Counted from the first letter of the stretch, positions 27,774 through 35,941 are shown. The stretch is DNA of 64,000 nt from Streptomyces sp. NRRL B-24484 (GCF_000717715.1 NZ_JOAI01000017.1:1-64000), one strand, 5' to 3'. A program made the numbers and translations. The notes: generated from the letters alone by a model not told the origin.

Positions 27774-28712
27774 ATGCAATTGGATCTGAACCTGCTCACG
27801 GCCCTGGACGCACTGTTGGAGGAGGGCAGCGTGGCTGGCGCCGCCGACCGCCTCCACGTCACCGCGCCGGCGATGAGCCGCTCCCTGGGCCGCATCCGCA
27901 AGGCCACCGGCGACCAGATCCTGGTCCGCACCGGCCGCAGCATGGTCCCCACCACCCGCGCACTGGCCATGCGCGCCCAGGTCCACACCCTCGTGCAGCA
28001 GGCCCACCAGCTGCTGTCCGCGCAGCACGAACTCGACCTGGCCGCGCTGGACCGGGTGTTCACCGTGCGCTGGCACGACGCGCTGACCACCGCCTGCGGC
28101 ACCGCCCTGATCACCGCCGTTCACCGCCGGGCTCCCGGTGTCCGGCTCCGTCTGTCCGCCGAACCCGGCACGGACGACGCCGAACTGCGTCGGGGCGAGG
28201 TCGACCTCGAATCGAGCGCCGGCCCTCCGACGCTCCCCGACATCCGCCACCGCCTCGTCGGCAGCGACCGGCTGGTGGTCGCCGTCCGACCGGGCCACCC
28301 GCTCACCGAAGGCCCGTTGGGCATCGAGCGCTACGCGGCCGCCGAACACCTCACCGTTTCGCGACGCGGCAGCCTGCACGACCCGATCGACGACGCCCTG
28401 GCCACCCACGGCCTGGAGCGACGCGTCGTCGCCGCCGGGCCCACCGCCGCCTTCGCACTGCAGCTCGCCCGCGACACCGACCTGGTCGTCACCCTCCCCC
28501 ACGCGGTCACCCGCGCGGCCCGGGAACACCTCGGCCTCGCCACACTGCCACTGCCGTTCCCGCTGCCCGAGGTCCCGCTGTACCTGCTCTGGCACCAGCG
28601 CTACGACGACGACCGCGCCCACACCTGGCTGCGGGAGACGGCCACCGACATCGTCCGGGCGCTGTTCGCACCACCGACCGTCTCCAACCGACCCGCCGGC
28701 CCGGCGGGTTGA
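27774..28712 (+). CDS. LysR-family transcriptional regulator
   Basis: Regulator of 312 aa. N-terminal winged helix (residues 1-62): LDLNLLTALDALLEEGSVAG, then AADRLHVTAPAMSRSLGRIR and G-D-Q-I-L-V-R-T-G-R in the wing. Residues about 90-300 form the periplasmic-binding-protein-like co-inducer domain. It is divergent from the IMPase-like/F420-reductase-like pair, its likely target. ATG 27774 begins the classical M-Q-L-D-L-N-L-L sequence. A GC hairpin overlaps the last codons and stop. Confidence 0.93.
   Translation: MQLDLNLLTALDALLEEGSVAGAADRLHVTAPAMSRSLGRIRKATGDQILVRTGRSMVPTTRALAMRAQVHTLVQQAHQLLSAQHELDLAALDRVFTVRWHDALTTACGTALITAVHRRAPGVRLRLSAEPGTDDAELRRGEVDLESSAGPPTLPDIRHRLVGSDRLVVAVRPGHPLTEGPLGIERYAAAEHLTVSRRGSLHDPIDDALATHGLERRVVAAGPTAAFALQLARDTDLVVTLPHAVTRAAREHLGLATLPLPFPLPEVPLYLLWHQRYDDDRAHTWLRETATDIVRALFAPPTVSNRPAGPAG
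28692..28708 (+). terminator. Hairpin at the end of the LysR gene
   Basis: CCCGCCG, loop GCC, CGGCGGG (28692-28708) lies across the last codons, ending just before the TGA. Short but perfect. Confidence 0.4.
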
Positions 28713-28812
28713 GGAACCCCCGGTCACGCCGGGACAGGTCGCGGGCCGTGCGGATCGGGCAGCCCGCGTCACCGCGGCCGAGGAATCCGAGCGTCAGCGG
28801 CAGGGCCGGCAC

Positions 28813-28849
28813 GGGGTGTCAGGACCGGCGCGGGGGTGTCAGGACCGGC
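28813..28849. repeat. Two 17-bp direct repeats between convergent genes
   Basis: GGGGTGTCAGGACCGGC occurs at 28813-28829 and 28833-28849. The second copy encodes the last residues of the PAP2 gene, so the repeat may be a local duplication at its 3' end. Confidence 0.7.
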
Positions 28850-29591
28850 CCCGTGCGTGAACGGAACCGGCGCCGTCACCGTCGCCGGGTTCCGTCGGTG
28901 CAGGTCGAGGCTTCGGCACGGCACCCCAGCGGCCGCGCAGCGCCACGGCGGCGGCCAGCCAGCCGGTGGCGAGGAGCCAGCCGCCGAGGACGTCCAGCGG
29001 CCAGTGCACGCCGATGTAGATCCGGCTGAGTCCGATCGCGGCGGCGAACACGGCGGCGATCGCCGCTGCGGTCCGGGCCGCGGCGGGTCCGGTGCGGGCG
29101 ACGGCCAGGGCGAGCAGGCCGGCGCTGACGGCCGAGGTGAACGCGTGCCCGGAGGGGAAGGCGAAGCCGGCCGCCGCGGTCGCCCAGTCGGCTGCCGGTG
29201 GGCGGGGACGGCCGAAGGCGTGCATGAACCCCTGGCGCAGGAGTTGGCCCGCGATCAGCCACAGCACCGGTGCCGCCAGCAGCAGCACCGTGCGGGCACG
29301 GGATCGAGGGCCCGGTGCGTCCCGCAGGGTGACGGCTCCGGCGGCCAGGGCCAGGAGGTAGGGGAACACGCCGGTGCCGAGCGACGTGAGGGCGAGGGCC
29401 GCGGCCCGGGCGGCGGGCGGCCGGTGTGCGACGGCCCAGTCGACGGCGTCCTGCTCGAAGCCGAACGGTGCCCGTCCGTGGCCTGCCAGCAGCACGGCCA
29501 GCGCCGCGAAGCCCGCCCACGCGACACCCGCGACACCCGTGGCCGGCGCCGCCTTCCCGGCGGCCGGGCCGCCGCGCCCGATGCCACTCAT
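28839..29591 (-). CDS. PAP2-superfamily membrane phosphatase (first copy)
   Basis: Integral membrane protein, 250 aa, about six helices. The PAP2 active-site motifs are PSGH (in FAFPSGHAFTSAVS) and S-R-x-x-x-x-x-H-x-x-x-D (in LSRIYIGVHWPLDVLGG); motif 1 is present as F-G-R-P-R-P but the usual Lys is replaced (QGFMHAFGRPRP). Family members dephosphorylate undecaprenyl pyrophosphate, phosphatidic acid or PGP. Coupled by an ATGA overlap (29588-29591) to a second PAP2 gene and then to DedA, which points to lipid-carrier recycling. Last gene of the minus-strand group; the C-terminus is a short charged tail. Confidence 0.88.
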   Translation of the reverse strand: MSGIGRGGPAAGKAAPATGVAGVAWAGFAALAVLLAGHGRAPFGFEQDAVDWAVAHRPPAARAAALALTSLGTGVFPYLLALAAGAVTLRDAPGPRSRARTVLLLAAPVLWLIAGQLLRQGFMHAFGRPRPPAADWATAAAGFAFPSGHAFTSAVSAGLLALAVARTGPAAARTAAAIAAVFAAAIGLSRIYIGVHWPLDVLGGWLLATGWLAAAVALRGRWGAVPKPRPAPTEPGDGDGAGSVHARGRS

Positions 29592-30205
29592 GCGGCCAGC
29601 CACCACTGCAGGCGGCCCGACCGGACGCGGTCGACCAGCGCCCGTCCACGGCCGGCCAGGAGGCCGAGGCCGTAGCCCGCTGCGGTGCCGACCAGCGCGC
29701 CGAGCACGACGTCGTGCGGGTAGTGCACGCCGACCAGGACGCGCGAGACGCCCATGGCCGCGGCCAGGAGCAGGGCGAGGGCGCCGATGCGGCGGTCGAC
29801 CAGCCACAGGGCGGCCGCGCCGGCGAACACGATGACGGTGTGGTTGCTCGGCAGCGCCCAGTCACCCGGCGCGGGACACGCCTCAAGCGTGGGTCCGGCG
29901 GGCAGGACCTGGCAGGGGCGAGGCTCGCGCAGCACGCTCTTGAGGAGGGTGTCGGCGGCGAACGCCGCGATCACGCACAGCGGCGCGGCCAGGGCCCGGG
30001 ACATCGCCGCGCTGTCGGTGCGCCGGGCCCGCCACCACGCGGCGAGCATCAGTACCGCCAGCAGGCCCAGGCCCCAGGCGGAGAACACCGCGACCGCCTC
30101 CCGCGCGGCGGCGGGCAGGTGCTGCGCGAAGTGGTCCGCGCGCAGGTACAGGCCGCCGTCGATCGGGCGCCCGTCGAAGGCGAGCAGACTGTGCGCGGCC
30201 GTCAT
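29588..30205 (-). CDS. PAP2-superfamily membrane phosphatase (second copy)
   Basis: Integral membrane protein, 205 aa. All three PAP2 motifs are seen: LLKSVLREPRP (Lys and Arg-Pro), PSNH (instead of PSGH, in WALPSNHTVIVF) and SRVLVGVHYPHDVVLG. The order and spacing fit bacterial undecaprenyl-pyrophosphate or PGP phosphatases of the BcrC/PgpB type. ATG 30205 overlaps the stop of DedA (ATGA), and its own stop overlaps the start of the other PAP2, so the three are translated as one coupled unit. Two non-identical PAP2 enzymes in tandem suggest different substrates or a heteromer. Confidence 0.9.
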   Translation of the reverse strand: MTAAHSLLAFDGRPIDGGLYLRADHFAQHLPAAAREAVAVFSAWGLGLLAVLMLAAWWRARRTDSAAMSRALAAPLCVIAAFAADTLLKSVLREPRPCQVLPAGPTLEACPAPGDWALPSNHTVIVFAGAAALWLVDRRIGALALLLAAAMGVSRVLVGVHYPHDVVLGALVGTAAGYGLGLLAGRGRALVDRVRSGRLQWWLAA

Positions 30206-30849
30206 CGCGCCCTCGCCTGGCGGCGGGAGCGCAGCAGTTCCAGCGCGAGCGGCAGCAGGGAGACGACGACGACCACGGCGACGATCGGGAGCAGGTAGTG
30301 GTCGACGTTCGGTACGGAGGAGCCGAGTGCGTAGCCGGCGAGGACGAGGCCGAAGGTCCACACGAGGCCGCCGACGACCTGCCAGAGGGTGAAGGTGCGG
30401 GCGTTGACGCCGAGGGCGCCGGCGAGCGGGTTGAGGACGGTGCGCACGACGGGCACGAAGCGGGCGAGGACGACGGCCTTGCCGTGGCCGTAGCGGTCGA
30501 GGAGTTCCTCGGCACGGACGGCGCCTTCGTGGAGGTGCTTGTTGCGGGAGCGGGCGAGCAGGGTGCGGCCGCCGCGGCGGCCGATGAGGTAGCCGACCTG
30601 CGCGCCGGCGAGGGCGCCGACGGCGGCCGCCGCAAGGACCTGGGCGAGGTCGAGGTGGGGGCCGTTGTGGGCGCCGGTGGTGCACAGCAGGCCGGCGGTG
30701 AACAGCAGGGAGTCGCCGGGGAGGAAGAAGCCGACGAGCAGGCCGGTCTCGGCGAAGAGCACCGCGGCGATGCCCAGGGCGCCGAACGCGCCCAGGAGGG
30801 AACCCGCGTCCAGCGGGTTGACGGCCAGCAGGGTGGACGAGAGGTGCAT
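30202..30849 (-). CDS. DedA-family membrane protein
   Basis: Polytopic membrane protein, 215 aa, of the DedA/SNARE-associated family. Signature segments: the re-entrant-like FAETGLLVGFFLPGDSLLF (acidic residue and P-G-D) near residues 31-49, GYLIGRRGGRTLL, and RFVPVVRTVLNPLAGALGV with the paired arginines. Some DedA proteins (UptA, PopT) recycle undecaprenyl phosphate or phosphatidylethanolamine across the membrane, which fits the two coupled PAP2 phosphatases downstream. AGGAAAGG precedes ATG 30849. Confidence 0.92.
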   Translation of the reverse strand: MHLSSTLLAVNPLDAGSLLGAFGALGIAAVLFAETGLLVGFFLPGDSLLFTAGLLCTTGAHNGPHLDLAQVLAAAAVGALAGAQVGYLIGRRGGRTLLARSRNKHLHEGAVRAEELLDRYGHGKAVVLARFVPVVRTVLNPLAGALGVNARTFTLWQVVGGLVWTFGLVLAGYALGSSVPNVDHYLLPIVAVVVVVSLLPLALELLRSRRQARAR

Positions 30850-30916
30850 CGATGGGCGCCTTTCCTGGGGGGTGAGCGGGTGCGGCGTGCCCGTCGCACC
30901 CGCTCACCCGGTGGGT

Positions 30917-31717
30917 TCAGGCCGCGGCGGGTGCGCGCCGCTCGCCGGCGGCGAGGGCGCCGACGGCAGCGGCGATGACGACGGCGAGGACGAGGCTGAC
31001 CGGCCCGGTGCCGAGGTCGAGGCCGCCGCGCCGGTGGCTGACGCCGGCCCAGTCGGCGAAGCACGCGCCCAGCGGCCGGGTGAGGACGTAGGCCCACCAG
31101 AAGGCGAGGACGGGCGACAGGCCCGGCACCAGGCGGTGGGCGAGCGCGGGCAGGGCGATCAGCGCGGCGAACAGCAGCCCGGAGGGCAGGTAGCCCCAGC
31201 CGAGGGTGGCGGCGGTGAGGTCGCCGCCGGCCGTGCCGAGCGCGAAGGTGGCCATGACCGCCAGCCAGTAGAAGACCTCGCGGCGCCCGCCGGCGACGCT
31301 CTCCACCGCGAGGGTGCCCTCGGTCCACCGCCAGACGGCGAAGACCAGGGCGAGGGCCACGGCGAACGCGAACGCGGACGCGGTGTAGGGCACGCCGAGC
31401 GCGACGTGCGCGACGTCGGCGGCCATGGTGCCGAACACGCTCACCATGACCACCGCCGCCCAGTACACGACCGGAACGTAACGGCGGGTGCGGGCCTGCG
31501 CGAACAGGGCGACGGCCAGCAGCACACCGGCAGCACCGACCGCCGGGACGGGCCCCAGCGTGCGGGCGAGGTAGTCGGAGGTGGTCTCGCCCATCCCGGT
31601 CGTGAGGATCTTGACGATCCAGAACACGGCCGTGACCTGCGGAACCTTGCTCCACACCGGCCGCGGGGACAGGTCCTGGCGGCGGTGGGCCGCGATGGGG
31701 GTTGTCGTGGCGCCCAA
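30917..31717 (-). CDS. COG4705-type membrane protein
   Basis: Membrane protein of 266 aa with eight or more hydrophobic segments. The KVPQVTAVFWIVKILTTGMG start with E-T-T-S-D-Y-L, the G-E-T-x-x-D repeat-like G-T-x-x-G-D-L-T in the second half, and FWWAYVLTRPLGACFADW are typical of the COG4705 family of uncharacterised membrane proteins, some linked to manganese or envelope stress. The start is TTG 31717 with AAGGGAG at proper distance, one of the few TTG starts here. It belongs to the minus-strand group between PepSY and DedA (52- and 67-base gaps). Confidence 0.87.
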   Translation of the reverse strand: MGATTTPIAAHRRQDLSPRPVWSKVPQVTAVFWIVKILTTGMGETTSDYLARTLGPVPAVGAAGVLLAVALFAQARTRRYVPVVYWAAVVMVSVFGTMAADVAHVALGVPYTASAFAFAVALALVFAVWRWTEGTLAVESVAGGRREVFYWLAVMATFALGTAGGDLTAATLGWGYLPSGLLFAALIALPALAHRLVPGLSPVLAFWWAYVLTRPLGACFADWAGVSHRRGGLDLGTGPVSLVLAVVIAAAVGALAAGERRAPAAA

Positions 31718-31769
31718 GACGGCGCACTCCCTTCTGCACGGCGCGGCCCCGCCGCGCCGATCCGTCGAG

Positions 31770-32306
31770 TCAGCCGTTCAGGACCGTGTTGCCGGTCAGG
31801 GCGCCGCTCGTGCCGTCGACGGTCACCACGTGCCGGACGCCGTCCGGGCCGACGACGACCGCCTGCCACGCCCGGCCGCCGCCCTGCTGCGCGACCGTCG
31901 TCAGCGACTCGACCCGGCCGCCGGCAACGGCGGCCTGGGCCTTGGCCAGCGCGTCCGCCGCCGCCAGCGACGGCAGCGGCGCCGGGGCGGCCTTCGCGCC
32001 GACCTCGTCCCGGGCCTCGCCGTCGGGGCCCCTGCGACCGTCCTCCGGACCGCGGGTGCCGCCGGCCTCCTCGTCGCCCCCGGTCACCATGCGGTGGTGC
32101 CTGCCGTCGGCCGCGGACACCCTGTGGCGGTCGCCGTGGCCCTCCTCCTCGTGGTGTATCGCGGCCGCGGCCGCGCCGCCGCCGAGCACCACCACGGCCG
32201 CGCCGACCGCGACCCAGCGCGCCGAGCGGCCGCGCACCCACCGGCCGGCGCGCGCCTTGCGTCCCGGCTGCTCCTGCGGTCCCCCGGTGCCAACGGACTC
32301 GCTCAC
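31770..32306 (-). CDS. PepSY-domain protein with one membrane anchor
   Basis: About 178 aa from GTG 32306 (186 aa if ATG 32330 is used; GGGGTGGG favours 32306). One transmembrane helix (RWVAVGAAVVVLGGGAAAAAI) follows an Arg-rich cytoplasmic segment, then a His/Asp/Glu-rich extracytoplasmic linker (HHEEEGHGDRHRV..) and a C-terminal PepSY domain (AADALAKAQAAVAGGRVESL with W-Q-A-V-V-V-G-P-D-G-V). PepSY proteins next to OmpR two-component systems often sense or tune them at the cell surface. It is divergent from the response-regulator gene across the operator region. Confidence 0.85.
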   Translation of the reverse strand: MSESVGTGGPQEQPGRKARAGRWVRGRSARWVAVGAAVVVLGGGAAAAAIHHEEEGHGDRHRVSAADGRHHRMVTGGDEEAGGTRGPEDGRRGPDGEARDEVGAKAAPAPLPSLAAADALAKAQAAVAGGRVESLTTVAQQGGGRAWQAVVVGPDGVRHVVTVDGTSGALTGNTVLNG

Positions 32307-32376
32307 GGTACCCACCCCGATCTTCGGCATGGCCCGGGCCGACCCCGGGCAACAAGGTCAGCATGGCGAAACGCTG

Positions 32377-32411
32377 CTGAAGACCCGCTGAAGACCTGAA
32401 GGTTCCTTCAG
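32377..32411. promoter_or_regulatory. Operator-like repeats between PepSY and the response regulator
   Basis: CTGAAGAC occurs at 32377-32384 and 32388-32395 (11-bp spacing, one helical turn), followed directly by the perfect inverted repeat CTGAAGG-TT-CCTTCAG at 32396-32411. The cluster lies in the divergent promoter 35 bases before the regulator start. Direct repeats at helical spacing are how OmpR/PhoB-type regulators usually bind, so the neighbouring regulator is the likely ligand. Confidence 0.75.
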
Positions 32412-32445
32412 CTTCCAGCGGCTGCGACCTGCGACGCTGGTGGTC

Positions 32446-33123
32446 ATGCGCGTACTGGTGGTGGAGGACGAACAGCGGCTGGCCCTGGCCCTGCAGCACG
32501 GTCTGACGGCCGAGGGCTTCACCGTCGACATCGCCCACGACGGCCTGTCGGGCCTGGCCAGGGCCACCGACCACACCTACGACGTGATCGTCCTCGACAT
32601 CATGCTGCCCGGCCTCAACGGCTACCGGGTGTGCTCACGGCTGCGGGCCGCCGGCAACGACGTCGGCATCCTGATGCTCACCGCGAAGGACGGCGAGTGG
32701 GACGAGGCCGAGGCGCTGGACACCGGCGCGGACGACTACCTGTCCAAGCCGTTCTCCTTCGTCGTCCTCGTCGCCCGTCTCAAGGCACTCGCCCGCCGGA
32801 TCGGCAGCCGGGCACCGCGGCGCACCGTCCTCGGCGACCTCGTGGTCGACTCCGCCGCCCGCACCTGCACGCGGGCGGGCGTCACCGTTCCCCTCACGCC
32901 CCGCGAGTTCGCGATCCTCGACCACCTCGCCCGGCGGGCCGGCGAGGCCGTCTCCAAGCGGGAGATCCTCGACGAGGTCTGGGACAGCGGTCCCGACAGC
33001 GACCCCAACACCGTCGAGGTCCACGTCAGCTCCCTGCGCCGCAAGATCGACACCCCGTTCGGCCGCTCCGCGCTGCAGACCGTCCGCGGCGCCGGCTACC
33101 GGCTGGCGGCCGACGGTGGCTGA
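32446..33123 (+). CDS. OmpR-family response regulator
   Basis: Two-component regulator of 225 aa. Receiver domain 1-115: acidic pocket V-E-D-E (7-9), phospho-acceptor D51 in VIVLDIMLPGLNGY, T-A-K at about 81-83 and K-P-F near 101. DNA-binding winged helix 130-225: VPLTPREFAILDHLARRAG, S-K-R-E-I-L-D-E-V-W and NTVEVHVSSLRRKID, VRGAGYRL. It overlaps the kinase gene by eight bases. It likely binds the CTGAAG repeats upstream and controls itself and the divergent PepSY-COG4705-DedA-PAP2 genes. Confidence 0.95.
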   Translation: MRVLVVEDEQRLALALQHGLTAEGFTVDIAHDGLSGLARATDHTYDVIVLDIMLPGLNGYRVCSRLRAAGNDVGILMLTAKDGEWDEAEALDTGADDYLSKPFSFVVLVARLKALARRIGSRAPRRTVLGDLVVDSAARTCTRAGVTVPLTPREFAILDHLARRAGEAVSKREILDEVWDSGPDSDPNTVEVHVSSLRRKIDTPFGRSALQTVRGAGYRLAADGG

Positions 33124-34621
33124 CCCGACCCCGCCCCCTGTCTCGGGCTCGACCCCTGCCCCTGTCTCGGGCCCCGCCTCGGCACGCGGGCCGCTGCGCG
33201 CCGGCCGGCGCCGTGTCCGGGCCGTCCTGCACCGTCTCGCCCGGCACCCCCGCGTCGCCGCAGCCGTCCGCCGCCTGCAGCCGCGCTCCGTACGCACCCG
33301 CACCACCATCGCCGCCGTCGCCAGCGTCGCCATCGTCCTGTTCATCGCCTCCGCCGCGGTCCTCCTGCTGCTGCGCAGCACCCTGGAACGCACCGTGCAG
33401 ACCGGCGCCCGCGAACAGGCCCTGGCCGTCGCCCGGCTCGCCAACGAGGGGCACCTCACCGACACCCTCCCGCTCGACCACGGCACCGACTTCATCCAGG
33501 TCCTCGACGCCGACGGCAAGGTCGTCGCCGCCAGCCAGAACATCACCGGCCGCCCCGTCCTCACCACCGCCGGCCCCCGCAACGGCCACTCCAGCTACGA
33601 CCTCGACGAACTCGGCGACGAACACCACCAGCGGGTCACCACCCTCACCACCAGCACCCCCACCGGCCCCGTCACCATCCACGTCGGCGCCTCGCTGCGG
33701 ACCGCCGACACCGCCGAGGACCTCGCCACGGCCGCCCTCGCCGCCCTCTCCGCCGTCCTGCTGCTCACCGTCGCCTTCCTCACCTGGCGCGCCGCCGGCC
33801 GCGCACTGCAGCCGGTCGAGGCGATCCGCGCCGAGGTCGCTGCCATCGGCGACCGCGCCCTGGACCGCCGTGTCCCCGACCCGCGGAGCGACGACGAGAT
33901 CTCCCGCCTCGCCGACACCATGAACGCCATGCTCGAACGCCTCGAAGCCGCCGGCGCACGCCAGCGCCGGTTCATCGCCGACGCCTCCCACGAACTGCGC
34001 AGCCCCCTCGCGGTCCTGCGCACCCAGCTCGAGGTCGCACTCACCCACCCCGACCCCGAGGTGCGCGCCGACCTCGTCGCCGGCGCCCTGAAAGACACCG
34101 AACGCCTGCAGGCCCTCGCCACCGACCTGCTGCTCCTCGCCCGCCTCGACGGGGCGCACGACCGGCCCGATCAGCCCGTCGACCTGACCGAACTCGTCCA
34201 CACCGCCGTCCGCTCCCGCGGCACCGAACAGCACCCGGTCACCGTGCGGGCGACCACCGAGATCACCGTCCCCGGCAACCCGCTGTGGCTGGGCCGGCTG
34301 CTGACCAACCTCCTCGACAACGCCCAGCGCCACGCCCGGCACCGGATCACCGTGCGTCTGGAGGTGGACGGCGAATCCGGGCAGGCGGTCCTGGACGTCA
34401 CCAACGACGGGCCGCCCGTCGACCCCGACGACCGCGAAAAGATCTTCGAACGGTTCACCCGCCTCGACGACGCCCGCAGCCGCAACGACGGCGGCACCGG
34501 CCTCGGCCTGCCCATCGCCCGCGACATCGCCACCGTCCACGGCGGCACCCTCACCGTCGTCGACGACCCGTCCGGAACCACCTCGTTCCGCACCACCCTG
34601 CCCGCAGCGGTGAGCCGGTGA
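33116..34621 (+). CDS. Membrane sensor histidine kinase
   Basis: Kinase of 501 aa that pairs with the preceding regulator (8-base overlap, GTG 33116). Pro/Ser-rich and Arg-rich cytoplasmic start, TM1 about 64-86, extracytoplasmic sensor about 87-203 without recognised fold, TM2 about 204-224, HAMP (about 225-280), dimerisation/phospho-acceptor helix with H292 in FIADASHELRSPLAVLRTQL, and an ATP-binding domain with the N box LLTNLLDNAQRHA, D-V-T-N-D-G-P, FERFTRLDDAR and GGTGLGLPIARDI. It resembles envelope-stress kinases by architecture; the ligand is unknown. Confidence 0.94.
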   Translation: MADPTPPPVSGSTPAPVSGPASARGPLRAGRRRVRAVLHRLARHPRVAAAVRRLQPRSVRTRTTIAAVASVAIVLFIASAAVLLLLRSTLERTVQTGAREQALAVARLANEGHLTDTLPLDHGTDFIQVLDADGKVVAASQNITGRPVLTTAGPRNGHSSYDLDELGDEHHQRVTTLTTSTPTGPVTIHVGASLRTADTAEDLATAALAALSAVLLLTVAFLTWRAAGRALQPVEAIRAEVAAIGDRALDRRVPDPRSDDEISRLADTMNAMLERLEAAGARQRRFIADASHELRSPLAVLRTQLEVALTHPDPEVRADLVAGALKDTERLQALATDLLLLARLDGAHDRPDQPVDLTELVHTAVRSRGTEQHPVTVRATTEITVPGNPLWLGRLLTNLLDNAQRHARHRITVRLEVDGESGQAVLDVTNDGPPVDPDDREKIFERFTRLDDARSRNDGGTGLGLPIARDIATVHGGTLTVVDDPSGTTSFRTTLPAAVSR

Positions 34622-34746
34622 CCCGTCCGGCACCCGCGCGAGGCAGTCGGTGGCCGGCCGGGCCGGGCAGCCGGATACGGGCGCGGCGGCCGAGCCGCGG
34701 ATACTCTTCGTGCAGGATCCATCTCTCTGCGTGAGGAGCGTGTGCC

Positions 34747-35172
34747 ATGCCGTACTCGCCGTTGCTGATCAAGCCGATGAAGGAAGAGCTGACGTCGATC
34801 GGGTTCAAGGAGTTGCTGACCGCGGACGACGTCGATGCCGCCATGGACGGCGCGGACACCGGCGTGACCCTGGTGGCCGTCAACAGCGTGAGCGGCTGCG
34901 CGGCGGGCATGGCCCGCCCGGGGGTCCGCCTCGCCCTGGAGGGCGACGGGAAGCACCCCGACCGGCTGTTCACGGTCTTCGCCGAGCAGGACCTGGAGGC
35001 CACCGCGAAGATGCGCGGCTACTTCCCCGACATCCCGCCCTCCGACCCGTCGTTCGCCGTCTTCAAGGACGGCGAGCTCGTCTACTTCATCCCCCGCCAC
35101 CGCATCGAAGGACGCGACGCGCGAGCGGTCGCCGCCGACCTCACCGCCGTGTTCGAGGAGTTCTGCCAGTAG
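34747..35172 (+). CDS. BrxA/BrxB-type bacilliredoxin-like protein, SGC variant
   Basis: Thioredoxin-fold protein, 141 aa, of the YphP/YqiW (bacilliredoxin) family, which removes bacillithiol or similar thiols from proteins in firmicutes. Family hallmarks are the M-K-E-E-L-T-x-I-G-F start, the active-site block VNSVSGCAAGMARPG at 45-59, E-G-D-G-K-H-P-D and V-Y-F-I-P-R-H. The usual C-G-C is S-G-C here (49-51), with the first Cys replaced by Ser; such variants occur in family members outside firmicutes. Actinobacteria use mycothiol rather than bacillithiol, so the real partner is unknown. ATG 34747 follows GAGGAG. A strong hairpin follows the gene. Confidence 0.9.
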   Translation: MPYSPLLIKPMKEELTSIGFKELLTADDVDAAMDGADTGVTLVAVNSVSGCAAGMARPGVRLALEGDGKHPDRLFTVFAEQDLEATAKMRGYFPDIPPSDPSFAVFKDGELVYFIPRHRIEGRDARAVAADLTAVFEEFCQ

Positions 35173-35185
35173 TCCCGAGCAGTCG

Positions 35186-35213
35186 CCGCCGGGGGCGCCC
35201 GGGGTCCCGGCGG
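35186..35213 (+). terminator. Hairpin after the bacilliredoxin-like gene
   Basis: CCGCCGGG (35186-35193) pairs perfectly with CCCGGCGG (35206-35213), 14 bases after the stop. The next 260 bases to 35472 hold no gene. Confidence 0.6.
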
Positions 35214-35472
35214 AGCAGGGTGCACAGGCGAACCACGGCCACCCGGCCGTGTCGTACGTCCGCCCTGGTCATCGTCGCCGGGCCGTCCCCCGGCGACTTC
35301 GGCACGCCCGCTCGCCCTGCTCCGGTGCAACCTTCAGCACACCGCCGGCCTCTACCACCGTCGGCCCCTACCACCGTCGGCCGGCGACCGCGGAGTGCCC
35401 GTCGGAGCGCCGGTGGGCGGCGATGTCCGAGGGCCGGGGCCGCTCGGCCCCGGCCCGGTGTCCGGCAAGGGT

Positions 35473-35688
35473 TCAGCGGCGATCACGCACCCGGCCCTGA
35501 TCGGGTCCCGTGGCAGCGGCACCGGGCACGGCGAAGGCCTCGGCGAGGATGAGGCGGATGTGGCGTTCCTCCACGCCCGCTTCCCGAGCCGCCCGGACCC
35601 TGGCCGCGATGTCACCGGGCAGTCGGCCGGTACGTGGCGTCGCCCAGGTGCCGGCATCGTCACCTTCCGCCGGGGCGTCGCCGGTCAC
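35473..35688 (-). CDS. Small hypothetical protein coupled to its upstream neighbour
   Basis: 71 aa from GTG 35688. It is mostly disordered at first (Gly/Ala/Glu-rich) and then one long helix, GDIAARVRAAREAGVEERHI followed by R-L-I-L-A-E-A-F-A-V-P, ending in a basic tail. GTG 35688 overlaps the upstream stop by four bases (GTGA), a strong sign that the start is right; a longer GTG at 35727 would overlap by 43 bases. No family recognised. Third gene of a small minus-strand group. Confidence 0.55.
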   Translation of the reverse strand: MTGDAPAEGDDAGTWATPRTGRLPGDIAARVRAAREAGVEERHIRLILAEAFAVPGAAATGPDQGRVRDRR

Positions 35689-35909
35689 GGGCGGGTCCGG
35701 GCGGCCGGGCACACCGGTTCGTGCCACGTGGTGGCCACCACGGCCCCGCCCGGGAGCAGGCGCTCCGTGTTCCAGGTCCGACAGCAGACCACCGCCGGGG
35801 GCTGGCCGGACGCCTCTGCCGCGGGCGGCTCAGTGGCGGGCGCGGCGGTGCGTGGGGCCGGACGGCGGTGCTGCGGGCGTTGTGCAGGTGAGCTCGTCAT
35901 CCCCCGCAT
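35685..35909 (-). CDS. Small hypothetical protein, middle gene of a coupled trio
   Basis: 74 aa from ATG 35909 (71 aa from ATG 35900). Pro/Ala/Arg-rich first half, then a more ordered end (VVCCRTWNTERLLPGGAVV, then ATTWHEPVCPAA) with three Cys. It starts 32 bases after the upstream gene and ends in a GTGA overlap with the downstream one. No family recognised; kept because of the coupling and codon pattern. Confidence 0.45.
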   Translation of the reverse strand: MRGMTSSPAQRPQHRRPAPRTAAPATEPPAAEASGQPPAVVCCRTWNTERLLPGGAVVATTWHEPVCPAARTRP

Positions 35910-35941
35910 GTCCCACGCGGCGCGGCCGCCCAACCCCAGCC

